DNA from: an uncultured Faecalibacterium sp.
GTDB lineage: Bacteria; Bacillota; Clostridia; Oscillospirales; Ruminococcaceae
Direction: 5' to 3'
Assembly: GCA_900540455.1 (NCBI GenBank)
Contig: UQGD01000031.1
Span: 1 to 25,961, forward strand
Length of the DNA stretch: 25,961 nt
The notes beneath the pieces were generated by a model, which saw only the letters and a program-made list of their open reading frames with translations, was not told the origin of the DNA and made no database searches. Position 1 is the first letter of the stretch, and each line of letters starts with the position of its first letter. Of the stretch, positions 1-7,466 are shown in pieces. The position numbers were made by a program, and so were the translations under genes.

Positions 1-92
1 TTGCCAAGGGCTCTCCCTTCGGGAGAGCTGTCGCCGTAGGCGACTGAGAGGGTTCGTCCCGGAAGTGACCCTCTCCGTCACGGCTTTGGCAA
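1..92. repeat. REP-like palindromic intergenic element
   Basis: Three nested or adjacent inverted repeats are visible. GCTCTCCC (10-17) pairs with GGGAGAGC (21-28). GTCGCC (30-35) pairs with GGCGAC (39-44). GAGAGGGT (46-53) pairs with ACCCTCTC (68-75). The ends TTGCCAA (1-7) and TTGGCAA (86-92) close the whole unit into a multi-hairpin cruciform. There is no reading frame. This is the usual shape of short dispersed palindromic (REP/MITE-like) intergenic units. No second copy was seen in the window, so dispersal is inferred. The element may extend beyond the left edge. Confidence 0.6.
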
Positions 93-190
93 AGGCGAGA
101 AGTTTATGATTTACAGGTCAACTTATTCTGATAGTTGCCCTACACGGACGACGTTTGCCCAACAACTCCACAAGAAAGCTGGTGTATCCT

Positions 191-1960
191 ATGTCCATCC
201 CATTACCCGAATATCCCCGTCCAGCCCTGCGGCGGGACAGCTTTGAAAATCTGAACGGCCGCTGGCAGTACGCAATTACTTCTACAGCACAGCTGCCTGC
301 GCAGTGGGACGGAGAGATCCTCGTTCCCTACTCGCCGGAGAGCCGTGCCTCCGGGGTCAACCGCACCCTGGAACCCGGCCAATGGCTGCACTACCGCCGC
401 AGTTTTTCGCCCCCAGCCGGTCAGGGCGGACGGGTGCTTCTGCACTTTGGTGCAGTGGACTACCGCTGCACGGTATGGGTGAACGGTCAGCAGGCCGGGG
501 AACACCAAGGCGGCTACTGGCCTTTTGCGTTGGACATCACCGACCTGCTCTGTCCCGCCGGGGATGACCAGCTTTGGGTCGCCGTGCAAGACCCCACCGA
601 CCGCAGCCCCGGCGCCAGAGGCAAGCAATCCCTGCACCCAGGCGGAATGTTCTACCCTGCGCAAAGCGGCATCTGGCAGACCGTCTGGCTGGAGCGGGTC
701 CCGGACAACTACATCTGCTCCCTGACTGTGGAGCCGGACTTTGACCAGCGCCAGGTCCGGGTGCGGGTACACACCAGCCAGCCCGGCGGCGCGGTGAACC
801 TCTGGGCTGCTGTGCGGGCCGGCGGCGTCTGCATTGCCGAGGACTGGGGCAGCGACGAGGCCGACCAGGAGGGGGAACTGGTGCTGGATATCCCGGAGGA
901 GCACTTCTTCCCCTGGAGTCCGGACCATCCTTTCCTCTATGACCTGAGCGTAGCTGTTCCTGGCGGCGACCAGGTCCACAGCTACTTTGCGCTGCGCAAA
1001 TGGAGCTGTGCGCCGGACCGCCAAGGGGTGCTGCGCTTCTGCCTGAACGGCAAGCCCCTGCTGCTGAACGGTCTGCTGGACCAGGGATACTGGCCGGAAG
1101 GTCTGTACACGCCCCCTTCCGATGCAGCGGTAGAGCAGGAGCTGCAGCGGGTCAAAGAGCTGGGCTTCAATCTGCTGCGCAAGCATGCCAAGATCGAACC
1201 CCAGCGCTGGTATTACCACTGCGACCGTCTGGGGCTGGTGGTCTGGCAGGACATGGTCAACGGCGGTGCGCCGTACAAGCTCTGGTTCGTCACCTACCTG
1301 ACCAACGCTCTGCTGCCGCTGCTGCGCCGGATGCCGGACGGTCCCTCCCGCTACCGGCTGCTGGGCCGGGGAGATGCCGCCGCCCGGGACGAATACCGCC
1401 GGGAGCTGACCGACACTGTGCAGGCGTTGCGCTGTCACCCCTGCATTGGCTGCTGGGTCCCCTTCAACGAGGGATGGGGGCAGTTCGATGCCGCAGCCGC
1501 CACCGCCGCTCTGCGCCAGCTGGACCCCACCCGTCTGGTGGACGAAGCCAGCGGCTGGTACGACCAAGGCGGCGGAGACGCAGACTCCCGTCACAGCTAC
1601 TTCTATCCCCTCCGGGTCAAGCCCGGCAGCCGGACCGTGGCTCTGAGCGAATACGGCGGCATCGCCTGGCCGATGCCCGGCCACGAAAGCCCCGGCAAAG
1701 TTTATGGCTACGGCAAAGCCGCCAGCCGGACAGACCTGACCCAGCGCTACCAGAAATTGCAGCTGAAAAAGGTCCTGCCTCTACTGCGCTGCGGCCTGTC
1801 GGCCCTGGTATACACCCAGCTCACCGATGTAGAGGAGGAAGTGAACGGTCTGTTCACCTATGACCGGGCAGAGCTGAAACCGGAGGCCACTGCCGTCCGG
1901 TCGGTCAACGCAGCCCTGGCCGCAGAATTTGCCAGACTGACAAACGGAACCTGCTTTTGA
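191..1960 (+). CDS. Glycoside hydrolase family 2 protein (beta-galactosidase/beta-glucuronidase-like)
   Basis: Likely retaining exo-glycosidase that removes a terminal beta-linked sugar. The N-terminal half has the GH2 jelly-roll sugar-binding fold (about residues 5-175, with the WVNG and GGYWPF segments), followed by an Ig-like domain and a TIM barrel. The catalytic acid/base is the Glu of NEGWG (residue 427) and the nucleophile is the Glu of LSEYGG (residue 487), both typical of GH2. There is no signal peptide, so it is probably cytoplasmic and acts on imported oligosaccharides. The length of 589 residues matches compact GH2 enzymes, not the 1000-residue LacZ type. The frame stays open upstream to a TTG at 155. 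I prefer ATG 191 because AAGAAAG lies 12 nt upstream and homology begins just after it. The exact substrate cannot be read from sequence. It appears monocistronic and is followed at once by a terminator. Confidence 0.88.
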   Translation: MSIPLPEYPRPALRRDSFENLNGRWQYAITSTAQLPAQWDGEILVPYSPESRASGVNRTLEPGQWLHYRRSFSPPAGQGGRVLLHFGAVDYRCTVWVNGQQAGEHQGGYWPFALDITDLLCPAGDDQLWVAVQDPTDRSPGARGKQSLHPGGMFYPAQSGIWQTVWLERVPDNYICSLTVEPDFDQRQVRVRVHTSQPGGAVNLWAAVRAGGVCIAEDWGSDEADQEGELVLDIPEEHFFPWSPDHPFLYDLSVAVPGGDQVHSYFALRKWSCAPDRQGVLRFCLNGKPLLLNGLLDQGYWPEGLYTPPSDAAVEQELQRVKELGFNLLRKHAKIEPQRWYYHCDRLGLVVWQDMVNGGAPYKLWFVTYLTNALLPLLRRMPDGPSRYRLLGRGDAAARDEYRRELTDTVQALRCHPCIGCWVPFNEGWGQFDAAAATAALRQLDPTRLVDEASGWYDQGGGDADSRHSYFYPLRVKPGSRTVALSEYGGIAWPMPGHESPGKVYGYGKAASRTDLTQRYQKLQLKKVLPLLRCGLSALVYTQLTDVEEEVNGLFTYDRAELKPEATAVRSVNAALAAEFARLTNGTCF

Positions 1961-1968
1961 TACAGCAA

Positions 1969-2016
1969 GACCCCCGCTCCGCTTCGACTGGGAAGCAGGG
2001 CGGGGGTCATTTTTTA
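1969..2016 (+). terminator. Rho-independent terminator of the GH2 gene
   Basis: GACCCCCGC (1969-1977) pairs with GCGGGGGTC (2000-2008), with an inner GCTTC/GAAGC stem and a following run of T residues. It begins 8 nt after the GH2 stop codon and lies between two convergent genes. Confidence 0.85.
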
Positions 2017-2027
2017 TTGCAGGGGTA

Positions 2028-3323
2028 TCAGTTCAGAGAGACCGGCTCATCCGGGATATTGGGGGTACGGGCACTGGTCCGCCCCTCCGGTGCGATCTCG
2101 CCGGCAGCGGCCAGCGAGAGCTTGGTCAGAGTGGGGCCTACCAGCTCATACACCAGCACCGAGAACAGCACCACATTGCGCACCATATGTCCGTCGGACA
2201 GGGCGGCAGCCTCTGCTGCCATGCCCAGCGCCACACCGGCCTGCGGCAGCAGCGTGATGCCCAGATATTTCTGGATATTGGTGCTGCAATGGGTCATGCG
2301 GCAGCTGCCATAGGCACCCATGATCTTGCCCGCCGACCGGGACAGGATGTACACCACGCCGATGAGCAGCACCAGGGGATTGGTCAGGATATTCAGGTCC
2401 AGCTCTGCACCGCTGAGCACAAAGAACAGGATATTGACCGGGGAGACCCACCGGTCCAGACGGTCCATCAGCTCCTCCGAAGTGGGGCAGATGTTGCAGA
2501 ACACAGTGCCGGTCATCATGCAGACCAGCAGCAGCGAGAAGCTGCAGTGCACCGGCCCGACCTGGAATTTCACCATGGACAGGCCCACCGTCAGCAGCAC
2601 GAATGCCACAGACAGGCTCATGCGCTTGGAGCGGGAGTGGAAGTAGACCTCCAGCTTGTTCAGCACCCAGCCAGCCACTGCGCCCAAGCCCAGCGAGAGC
2701 AGGATCTCAACGATCGGCTCTGCCACCACGCTCAGCGGGTCGATGCGGCCCTGCTCCAGTGCACCGGCAATGCCGAAGGACACCGAGAACAGCACCAGAC
2801 CCACCGCGTCGTCAATGGCTACCACCATCAGCAGCAGGCGGGTCAAGGGGCCGTCTGCCTTATACTGCTTGACCACCATCAGGGTGGCAGCGGGCGCCGT
2901 AGCCGCAGCGATCGCGCCCAGAGTCAGCGCAGCGGACAGCGAGATCACGTCCGGCCGGGCCAGGTGCAGCGCCACCAGCGCCACATCCACCAGCGCCGTG
3001 GTGACCACTGCCTGCAGCACGCCCACCGCAATGGCCTGACGGCCCATGCTCTTGAGCGCGCCCAGGCGGAACTCGTTGCCGATGACAAATGCGATGAAGC
3101 CCAGGGCCACCTGGGTCACGATGCCGTAGCCTTCCACCTGCTCCAGGGTACCAAAGCCAATACCCAGATCGGACAGGCCCAGCTTACCCAGAGCAAAGGG
3201 TCCCAGCAGCAGTCCCGCTACCAGGTACGCAGTGACCGCAGGCAGGTGGATCGCCCGGGCCAAGCGGGACATCAGCAACCCCGCGATCAGCGAGACAGAC
3301 AGGCAGATCAAAATTTGTTCCAT
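2028..3323 (-). CDS. Cation:proton antiporter, CPA2/KefB family membrane domain
   Basis: A 431-residue polytopic membrane protein, hydrophobic almost throughout, with about 12 predicted membrane segments. The first segments (ICLSVSLIAGLLMSRLA, then AYLVAGLLLGPFALG) and the following region with FVIGNEFRLG are characteristic of the CPA2 Na+(K+)/H+ exchanger fold. It probably exchanges Na+ or K+ for protons across the cytoplasmic membrane. It carries only the membrane domain: the KTN/TrkA-N regulatory domain found on KefB/KefC is absent, as in many NapA-like proteins. The start ATG at 3323 is preceded by a weak purine stretch and about 85 nt of leader from a strong promoter (3413-3441). It is transcribed alone and converges on the GH2 gene. 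The ion specificity is unknown. Confidence 0.85.
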   Translation of the reverse strand: MEQILICLSVSLIAGLLMSRLARAIHLPAVTAYLVAGLLLGPFALGKLGLSDLGIGFGTLEQVEGYGIVTQVALGFIAFVIGNEFRLGALKSMGRQAIAVGVLQAVVTTALVDVALVALHLARPDVISLSAALTLGAIAAATAPAATLMVVKQYKADGPLTRLLLMVVAIDDAVGLVLFSVSFGIAGALEQGRIDPLSVVAEPIVEILLSLGLGAVAGWVLNKLEVYFHSRSKRMSLSVAFVLLTVGLSMVKFQVGPVHCSFSLLLVCMMTGTVFCNICPTSEELMDRLDRWVSPVNILFFVLSGAELDLNILTNPLVLLIGVVYILSRSAGKIMGAYGSCRMTHCSTNIQKYLGITLLPQAGVALGMAAEAAALSDGHMVRNVVLFSVLVYELVGPTLTKLSLAAAGEIAPEGRTSARTPNIPDEPVSLN

Positions 3324-3412
3324 ACGTTTCTCTTGCCTGGGAGATGCGCCGCAGCCCCCAGGTCCCTCCTTTTCCTCATTGCCTGCACCCTCGACAGGGC
3401 ACAGCGTTCCAA

Positions 3413-3441
3413 AGTATACTCTTGGAGAGAGAGAAAATCAA
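3413..3441 (-). promoter_or_regulatory. Sigma-A promoter of the antiporter gene
   Basis: Reading the minus strand: -35 TTGATT (3436-3441), 17-nt spacer, -10 TATACT (3413-3418), in an A+T-rich block. It lies about 90 nt upstream of the antiporter start and is correctly oriented. Confidence 0.75.
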
Positions 3442-3498
3442 GTTAAGATTTTGTTCAAATTGCCAAGACTTTTTTTGCCGCCCCATTTTTTCCAAGAT

Positions 3499-3663
3499 TC
3501 AGTGAAACACCCTATCAGCGTCCATTTTTTCCGTCGGAACCAGTATTCCCACCTTCTGCTGCGGCGCAGACGGGCCGCACACGGCAAAGAAATCGTCCTC
3601 CGGCGCCTTTTTCGGCGGCAATTTCCGCCTCTGCACCGCCGTGCGCTTCTCAGTTCTGGTCAT
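3499..3663 (-). CDS. Small hypothetical protein overlapping the end of spoVAE
   Basis: A 54-codon frame, ATG at 3663 and TGA at 3499-3501. It starts inside the last codons of spoVAE with a 14-nt overlap, an arrangement that suggests translational coupling. The product is hydrophilic and basic at the N-terminus (MTRTEKRTAVQRRKLPPKK), then acidic (PEDDFFAV), and ends in a segment containing VGILVPTEKMD. Codon use is G/C-rich at third positions like the neighbouring genes, and no stop interrupts the frame in otherwise noncoding-looking DNA. I do not recognise the family. It has no membrane segment or cysteine pair. It would be the last gene of the spoVA operon. Because it is short and lacks its own obvious ribosome site beyond the coupling, it could be a chance frame. 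Confidence 0.4.
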   Translation of the reverse strand: MTRTEKRTAVQRRKLPPKKAPEDDFFAVCGPSAPQQKVGILVPTEKMDADRVFH

Positions 3664-4006
3664 GGCTGCTGCCCAGCCAGGAGCACACCACCCCGCACAC
3701 CAGACAGGCGGTGATCCCGGCCGAGGCTGCGGTAAGCCCCCCAGTCAAGATCCCAATAGGACCCTGCTGCGCCAGTGCTGTGCGCACCCCCTTGGCCAGC
3801 AGATGCCCAAACCCCAGCAGCGGCACCGTGGCCCCGCAGCCTGCCCACTGCGCCAGCGGTTCGTACCAGCCGACCGCCGACAACACCACCCCGGCCACCA
3901 CATACCCGGTCAGGATACGGGCCGGGGTCAGGCTGGTGAGGTCGATCAGCAGCTGTCCTGCCAGGCAGATGGCCCCGCCCACGCAAAAGGCCCACAGATA
4001 ATTCAT
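3650..4006 (-). CDS. spoVAE: Stage V sporulation protein AE (SpoVAE/SpoVAEb)
   Basis: A 118-residue integral membrane protein with about four hydrophobic segments. The opening MNYLWAFCVGGAICLAGQ and the segment TARILTGY-like (PARILTGYVVAG) are the SpoVAE signature, and the GFGHLLAKG loop is conserved in SpoVAC/SpoVAE proteins. Together with SpoVAC and SpoVAD it forms the inner-membrane channel that loads Ca-dipicolinate into the forespore and releases it at germination. Its ATG overlaps the spoVAD stop as ATGA (4003-4006), and GGGAGGG upstream serves as ribosome site, so the two are translationally coupled. Length is normal for the family. Confidence 0.92.
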   Translation of the reverse strand: MNYLWAFCVGGAICLAGQLLIDLTSLTPARILTGYVVAGVVLSAVGWYEPLAQWAGCGATVPLLGFGHLLAKGVRTALAQQGPIGILTGGLTAASAGITACLVCGVVCSWLGSSHDQN

Positions 4007-5028
4007 GCTTCACCCTCCCCATTTTCTGCCCCCCGCAGCTCCACCAGATGGGCTACCGCCGGGATGCTCTCTTTCTGCAAAAACGTGGTCTGGCTCATCA
4101 ATGCGCCGGTTGCCACAAAGAGTACCCGCTCCTGCCCGCCCCGGGCCAGCCGCGGCAGGATGCGGGTGCAAAGCACGGCGGCGCAGCACCCCGACCCGGA
4201 AGCGCCGCTTTTCACCTTCTGACGGGCCGGATCGTAGAGCAGGCACCCGCAGTCCAGGTGGTTCTTCACCAACAGCCCCTCTGCTGCCAGCAGTTCATGC
4301 AGCAGCCCGCTGCCCACCTGTCCCAGGTCTCCGGTATAGATGCAGTCGTAGTCCTGGGGGTCGGTATGGGTATCCTCAAAATAGCGCAGCAGAGTGGCCG
4401 CCGCAGCTGGCGCCATAGCCGCCCCCATGTTGTTGATATCCTTGATGGCGTAGTCCTGCACCCGGCCAAATGCAGCGGCCGTGATCCGGGGGCCTCGCCC
4501 CTCCGCCTGCACCAAACAGCAGCCCGCTGCCGTGGCGGTCCACTGCGCTGTGGGCGTGCGCACCGCGCCATAGCTCAGCGGCGTGCGGAACTGACGCTCT
4601 GCTGCGCAAAAATGACTGGAGGTCATGGCCAGCAACCGGCGGGCATACCCGCCGCTGCACAGCGCCGCCCCCAGGGCCAGGGTCTCTGCCATGGTGCTGC
4701 AAGCCCCGAACACCCCTGCAAAAGGGACCCCCAGCTCCCGCATCGTATAGCTGGAAGCCGTGCATTGCGCCTGCAGGTCCCCCGCCAGCGCCAGCTCGAT
4801 CTGCTGCTGCGCCACCTTTCCTTTTTGCAGGCAGAGCCGTGCAGCCCGCAGCTGCAGGTATTTCTCCGCTGCTTCCCAGCTGGACTGGCCAAAACGGTTG
4901 TCCTGGCACAGCTCATCAAAGCCGGGCGCCAAGGGGCCTTCCCCTTCTTTTTTGCCCCCCACCGCCGCCCAGGCCGAAATGACCGGCGGCTGGCTGAACA
5001 GCAGTGTATCGCCATGTCGTGTTGCCAT
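4003..5028 (-). CDS. spoVAD: Stage V sporulation protein AD (SpoVAD)
   Basis: A 341-residue soluble protein with the thiolase-like fold of SpoVAD, which binds dipicolinic acid and works with SpoVAC and SpoVAE in DPA import into the developing spore. Recognisable stretches are the N-terminal PPVISAWAAVGGKKEGEGPL, the central FGACSTMAETLALGA, and the segment DYDCIYTGDLGQVG. The frame extends to ATG 5052. I chose ATG 5028 because AGGAGGG lies 8 nt upstream of it (minus strand, 5037-5043) and homology starts there. It sits 160 nt after spoVAC and overlaps spoVAE by 4 nt. The gene looks intact. Confidence 0.93.
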   Translation of the reverse strand: MATRHGDTLLFSQPPVISAWAAVGGKKEGEGPLAPGFDELCQDNRFGQSSWEAAEKYLQLRAARLCLQKGKVAQQQIELALAGDLQAQCTASSYTMRELGVPFAGVFGACSTMAETLALGAALCSGGYARRLLAMTSSHFCAAERQFRTPLSYGAVRTPTAQWTATAAGCCLVQAEGRGPRITAAAFGRVQDYAIKDINNMGAAMAPAAAATLLRYFEDTHTDPQDYDCIYTGDLGQVGSGLLHELLAAEGLLVKNHLDCGCLLYDPARQKVKSGASGSGCCAAVLCTRILPRLARGGQERVLFVATGALMSQTTFLQKESIPAVAHLVELRGAENGEGEA

Positions 5029-5134
5029 GGGTCTGTCCCTCCTGTATCGCATACCTTTCCCAAGGGGACAGAACCCTTTCCACCCCAGGATGAAGGTTTT
5101 TCATTTTCTTTTGCCTGTTTTTAAGCAGAAACTG

Positions 5135-5143
5135 TGTTATAAT
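5135..5143 (+). promoter_or_regulatory. Possible extended -10 promoter pointing antisense into spoVAC
   Basis: TGTTATAAT reads as an extended -10 (TGn followed by TATAAT) on the plus strand in the 160-nt spoVAC-spoVAD gap. No good -35 is present. Transcription from here would cross spoVAC in antisense and could continue into the VanY-like gene. Only the -10 is supported. Confidence 0.3.
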
Positions 5144-5188
5144 AGGGTCTTGAAGCGCAATCATCCGCCGGGTCAAAACGTATTTTTA

Positions 5189-5632
5189 TCAAAAGCACCC
5201 AACGGCCCACAGCACTGCGCCGTAGAGCACCGATGCCAGGGTCCCATACACCAGCACCGGCCCCGCAATGGTAAACATCTTTGCCCCGGTGCCAAGTACC
5301 CGGCCCTCATTTTTGAACTCAATGGCGGCACTGACCACGGCATTGGCAAAGCCGGTAATAGGCACCAGAGACCCCGCCCCGGCCCTTGCCGCCAGCTTCT
5401 GGTACAGGCCCAGGGTGGTCAGCACCGCCGACGCCGCCACCAGGGTGCAGCTGGTCAGCGCCGCTGCCTGCTCCCCTTCCATCCCCAGGGCAAGATACTG
5501 CTGGCGCAGCAGCTCCCCCAAAAGGCAGATGCCGCCCCCTACCAGAAAAGCCCACAGACAGTCCTGCGCCAAGGGGGAGGGCGGGCCGTTCTGCTGCACC
5601 CGCCGCCCATATTCCTGCGCTGTCATTTTCAT
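5189..5632 (-). CDS. spoVAC: Stage V sporulation protein AC (SpoVAC)
   Basis: A 147-residue membrane protein of the SpoVAC family, a component of the DPA channel of the spore inner membrane and reported as mechanosensitive in Bacillus. Seen here: the hydrophobic segment LWAFLVGGGICLLGELL, the PITGFANAVVSAAIEFKNEG motif (conserved polar loop), and the C-terminal GAKMFTIAGPVLVYG. The frame is open far upstream through the opposite-strand gene, so the start matters. ATG 5632 has GGAGG 9 nt upstream and begins the conserved protein. A CATCCTA sequence lies in the leader, but no matching sporulation -35 was found, so I do not call a sigma-F/G promoter. It is the first gene of the operon. Confidence 0.92.
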   Translation of the reverse strand: MKMTAQEYGRRVQQNGPPSPLAQDCLWAFLVGGGICLLGELLRQQYLALGMEGEQAAALTSCTLVAASAVLTTLGLYQKLAARAGAGSLVPITGFANAVVSAAIEFKNEGRVLGTGAKMFTIAGPVLVYGTLASVLYGAVLWAVGCF

Positions 5633-5716
5633 TTTTGTTCGCCTCCGGGGATAGGATGCCCCACCGGCGGGCAGATTAACCATATCATTTATCCTTTTTC
5701 CGAAAGAAGGTTTTGT

Positions 5717-6649
5717 ATGAGTACCCCTTATTCTCCGCCGCCCCGCCGCCGTCTGACCCGGGCCGAGGTGCGCCGCCGTCGCCGCCAGCGGGCCATTCGC
5801 CGCATCGCCGTGCTTACAGCCGGGCTGTGTCTGGCTGTGGGCGGTGTTTTTCTGCTGGTGCGCGGCCTGACCGACGGCCCCAAAGCCGGGGCTGCCTCCT
5901 CCCAGGCCGAAAGCCTGCCCGCCGCTGCTTCCAGCACCGTCTCCAGCAGCAGCGCCGCTCCGGAGTCTGCCGCCCCCTCTGCGTCTGAGGATACCAGCCA
6001 GAACATCAGCGGGCTGACCGCCAGCCAGGCGCAGGCCATGCTGGACGACCCGCTGATGGTGCTGGTGAACCACGACCACCAGATGCCGGCGGACTACACC
6101 TTCGACACCAAGGAGTGCGGCTCCGCCACATCCATCAATAAGACCTTGCAGACCCCGGCCTGTGACGCCTTTTTGCAGATGCAGGCCGCAGCTGCCGCCG
6201 ACGGCGTGACCATCTGGATGCAGAGCGGCTACCGCAGCGTAGAGTACCAGACCAAGCTCTACACCAACAAGACCAACTACTACCTGAACCAGGGCTTTGA
6301 CGAAGCCACCGCAAAAGAAAAAGCCGCCGGCATCGTCAACCCGCCGGGCTATTCCGAGCACAACTGCGGCCTGGCAGCGGACCTGAACAGCCCGGAGCAC
6401 ACCGAACTGACCGAGGGCTTTGAGGACACAGCCGCTTTCCGCTGGCTGCAGCAGCACGCCGGGGAATATGGCTTTATCCTGCGGTATCCCAAGGGGATGG
6501 AAGCCTTTACCGAGATCACCTACGAGCCTTGGCACTGGCGCTATGTGGGGGTGGAGAATGCCGCCCGCATCAACGCCAGCGGCCTGTGTTTTGAGCAGTA
6601 TTGGGATGCGCTGCAAAAGGCCGCCCAGAGCGAAACAGCCCATCGGTGA
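5717..6649 (+). CDS. Membrane-anchored VanY-type D-Ala-D-Ala carboxypeptidase (peptidase M15B)
   Basis: A zinc metallopeptidase of 310 residues that trims the terminal D-Ala of peptidoglycan stem peptides. The N-terminus is very basic (residues 9-29), then a membrane anchor (about 30-49), then an Ala/Ser-rich low-complexity linker (57-95), then the catalytic domain (about 105-305). The M15B motifs are all present: SGYRS (170-174), SEHxxGxAxDL with zinc ligands His215 and Asp222, and EPWHWRYVG with Glu270 and the third ligand His273. It should face the cell wall. AGAAGG sits 6 nt before ATG 5717; the frame is open upstream, but the preceding sequence is the spoVAC shadow. It is divergent from spoVAC with only 84 nt between starts. 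There are no vanR/S or ligase genes nearby, so a general wall-maturation or sporulation role is likelier than vancomycin resistance. Confidence 0.88.
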   Translation: MSTPYSPPPRRRLTRAEVRRRRRQRAIRRIAVLTAGLCLAVGGVFLLVRGLTDGPKAGAASSQAESLPAAASSTVSSSSAAPESAAPSASEDTSQNISGLTASQAQAMLDDPLMVLVNHDHQMPADYTFDTKECGSATSINKTLQTPACDAFLQMQAAAAADGVTIWMQSGYRSVEYQTKLYTNKTNYYLNQGFDEATAKEKAAGIVNPPGYSEHNCGLAADLNSPEHTELTEGFEDTAAFRWLQQHAGEYGFILRYPKGMEAFTEITYEPWHWRYVGVENAARINASGLCFEQYWDALQKAAQSETAHR

Positions 6650-6687
6650 AACAACGGTGAAAGCGCCCCTGCCCCGCTACCGCTTCG

Positions 6688-6716
6688 TTGCTTTTTGGGT
6701 AGGGATATGATAAGAT
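6688..6716 (+). promoter_or_regulatory. Sigma-A promoter of the DUF4358 gene
   Basis: -35 TTGCTT (6688-6693), 17-nt spacer, -10 TAAGAT (6711-6716), about 87 nt before the lipoprotein start. Confidence 0.6.
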
Positions 6717-6756
6717 AATACTTGTTCCTCCGTCGGAAACACCCCCGGAGCGACAG

Positions 6757-6774
6757 GCTGTCCACCCGGACAGC
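6757..6774 (+). other. Hairpin in the 5' leader of the DUF4358 gene
   Basis: GCTGTCC (6757-6763), ACCC loop, GGACAGC (6768-6774): a perfect 7-bp stem between the promoter and ribosome site. It has no T-run, so it is not a terminator. It may stabilise the mRNA 5' end. Confidence 0.4.
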
Positions 6775-6802
6775 GGATATGAGCCTATAAGAGGGAATAA
6801 CA

Positions 6803-7363
6803 ATGATGAAACGTGTTTATCTGCTTTGCGCTGTGGCTGCGCTGGCCCTGGCGCTGGCCGCCTGCGGCGGCTCTTCCTCGTCCTCTCAGGACACTTCCTC
6901 CAGCGCACCTGTCTCCAGCAGCACGGCCTCCAGCCAGACCAGCTCTGTCAAGGAACAGACCAATGGCCAGGGCCTGGATGCAGCCTATGATGCGCTGCTG
7001 GCCGCTAACCCCATCTCCAACCCCTTTGAGCTGGATGCGCTGAGCATCGAGTACGACTTTGGCCTTGCGCCGGAAACTGTGCTCAGCTACAAGGGCGTTA
7101 AGAGCAACGACAACGGGGATGCCGGGCTTGTGCTGGTGATCCAGCCCGCCGAAGGCAAGGCAGAGGAGATCTGCACCGCCCTGGAGACCTATAAGGAGGA
7201 CCAGACCGCCTTCTACTCCAACTACGCCGAGTTTGCCCAGGCCAAGGCCAATGTGGAAAAGGCCATCATCTCTGGCCGGGACGACCAGGTCGTTATGGTG
7301 ATCGCCTCCCTGGAAGCGGACGCCGACGCACTGTCCGACGCTGTGGATGCAGCAATGAACTGA
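6803..7363 (+). CDS. DUF4358-type lipoprotein
   Basis: A 186-residue secreted lipoprotein. The signal peptide (residues 1-21, MMKR then an Ala/Leu-rich core) ends in the lipobox LAAC, so the lipid-modified Cys is residue 21. A Ser/Thr-rich tether follows (about 24-52). The C-terminal domain (55-186) has the pattern of DUF4358 proteins (segment VLSYKGVKSND then VLVIQPAEGKAEEI and a helical tail). GAGGGAA precedes the tandem ATG ATG start. DUF4358 proteins are commonly found beside MBOAT and DHHW genes, as here, and a role in surface polymer acylation is inferred only from that neighbourhood. A strong terminator follows immediately, so the downstream pair may be reached by read-through or have separate initiation. 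Confidence 0.8.
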   Translation: MMKRVYLLCAVAALALALAACGGSSSSSQDTSSSAPVSSSTASSQTSSVKEQTNGQGLDAAYDALLAANPISNPFELDALSIEYDFGLAPETVLSYKGVKSNDNGDAGLVLVIQPAEGKAEEICTALETYKEDQTAFYSNYAEFAQAKANVEKAIISGRDDQVVMVIASLEADADALSDAVDAAMN

Positions 7364-7370
7364 TCGATCC

Positions 7371-7412
7371 AAAATACCGGTGCTGCCCCGCCGGGCGGTG
7401 CCGGTATTTTTC
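7371..7412 (+). terminator. Strong intrinsic terminator/attenuator inside the acylation locus
   Basis: AAAATACCGG (7371-7380) pairs perfectly with CCGGTATTTT (7401-7410), and wobble pairs extend the stem inward to about 18 bp. T residues follow. It separates the lipoprotein gene from the MBOAT gene and can only affect plus-strand transcripts here. Confidence 0.85.
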
Positions 7413-7466
7413 TGCCCCAAAGCACCCGCTCCCCCCATCACAAAACCACAAAGGAGGCTGACGTTT

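Noticed and set aside
203..1684. Long open frame antisense to the GH2 gene
   Set aside because: It is a shadow of the G+C-rich GH2 gene; its product is low in recognisable motifs, while the sense frame has complete catalytic motifs.
5633..5716. Sporulation sigma-F/G promoter ahead of spoVAC
   Set aside because: A CATCCTA resembling the -10 is present, but no matching -35 sits at the proper distance.
5633..6643. N-terminal extension of the spoVAC frame antisense to the VanY-like gene
   Set aside because: The conserved SpoVAC protein starts at 5632 with a ribosome site; the extension mirrors the carboxypeptidase gene.
5717..6649. Vancomycin resistance cluster
   Set aside because: Only a VanY-type carboxypeptidase is present. 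There is no VanH, VanX, D-Ala-D-Lac ligase or two-component system around it.
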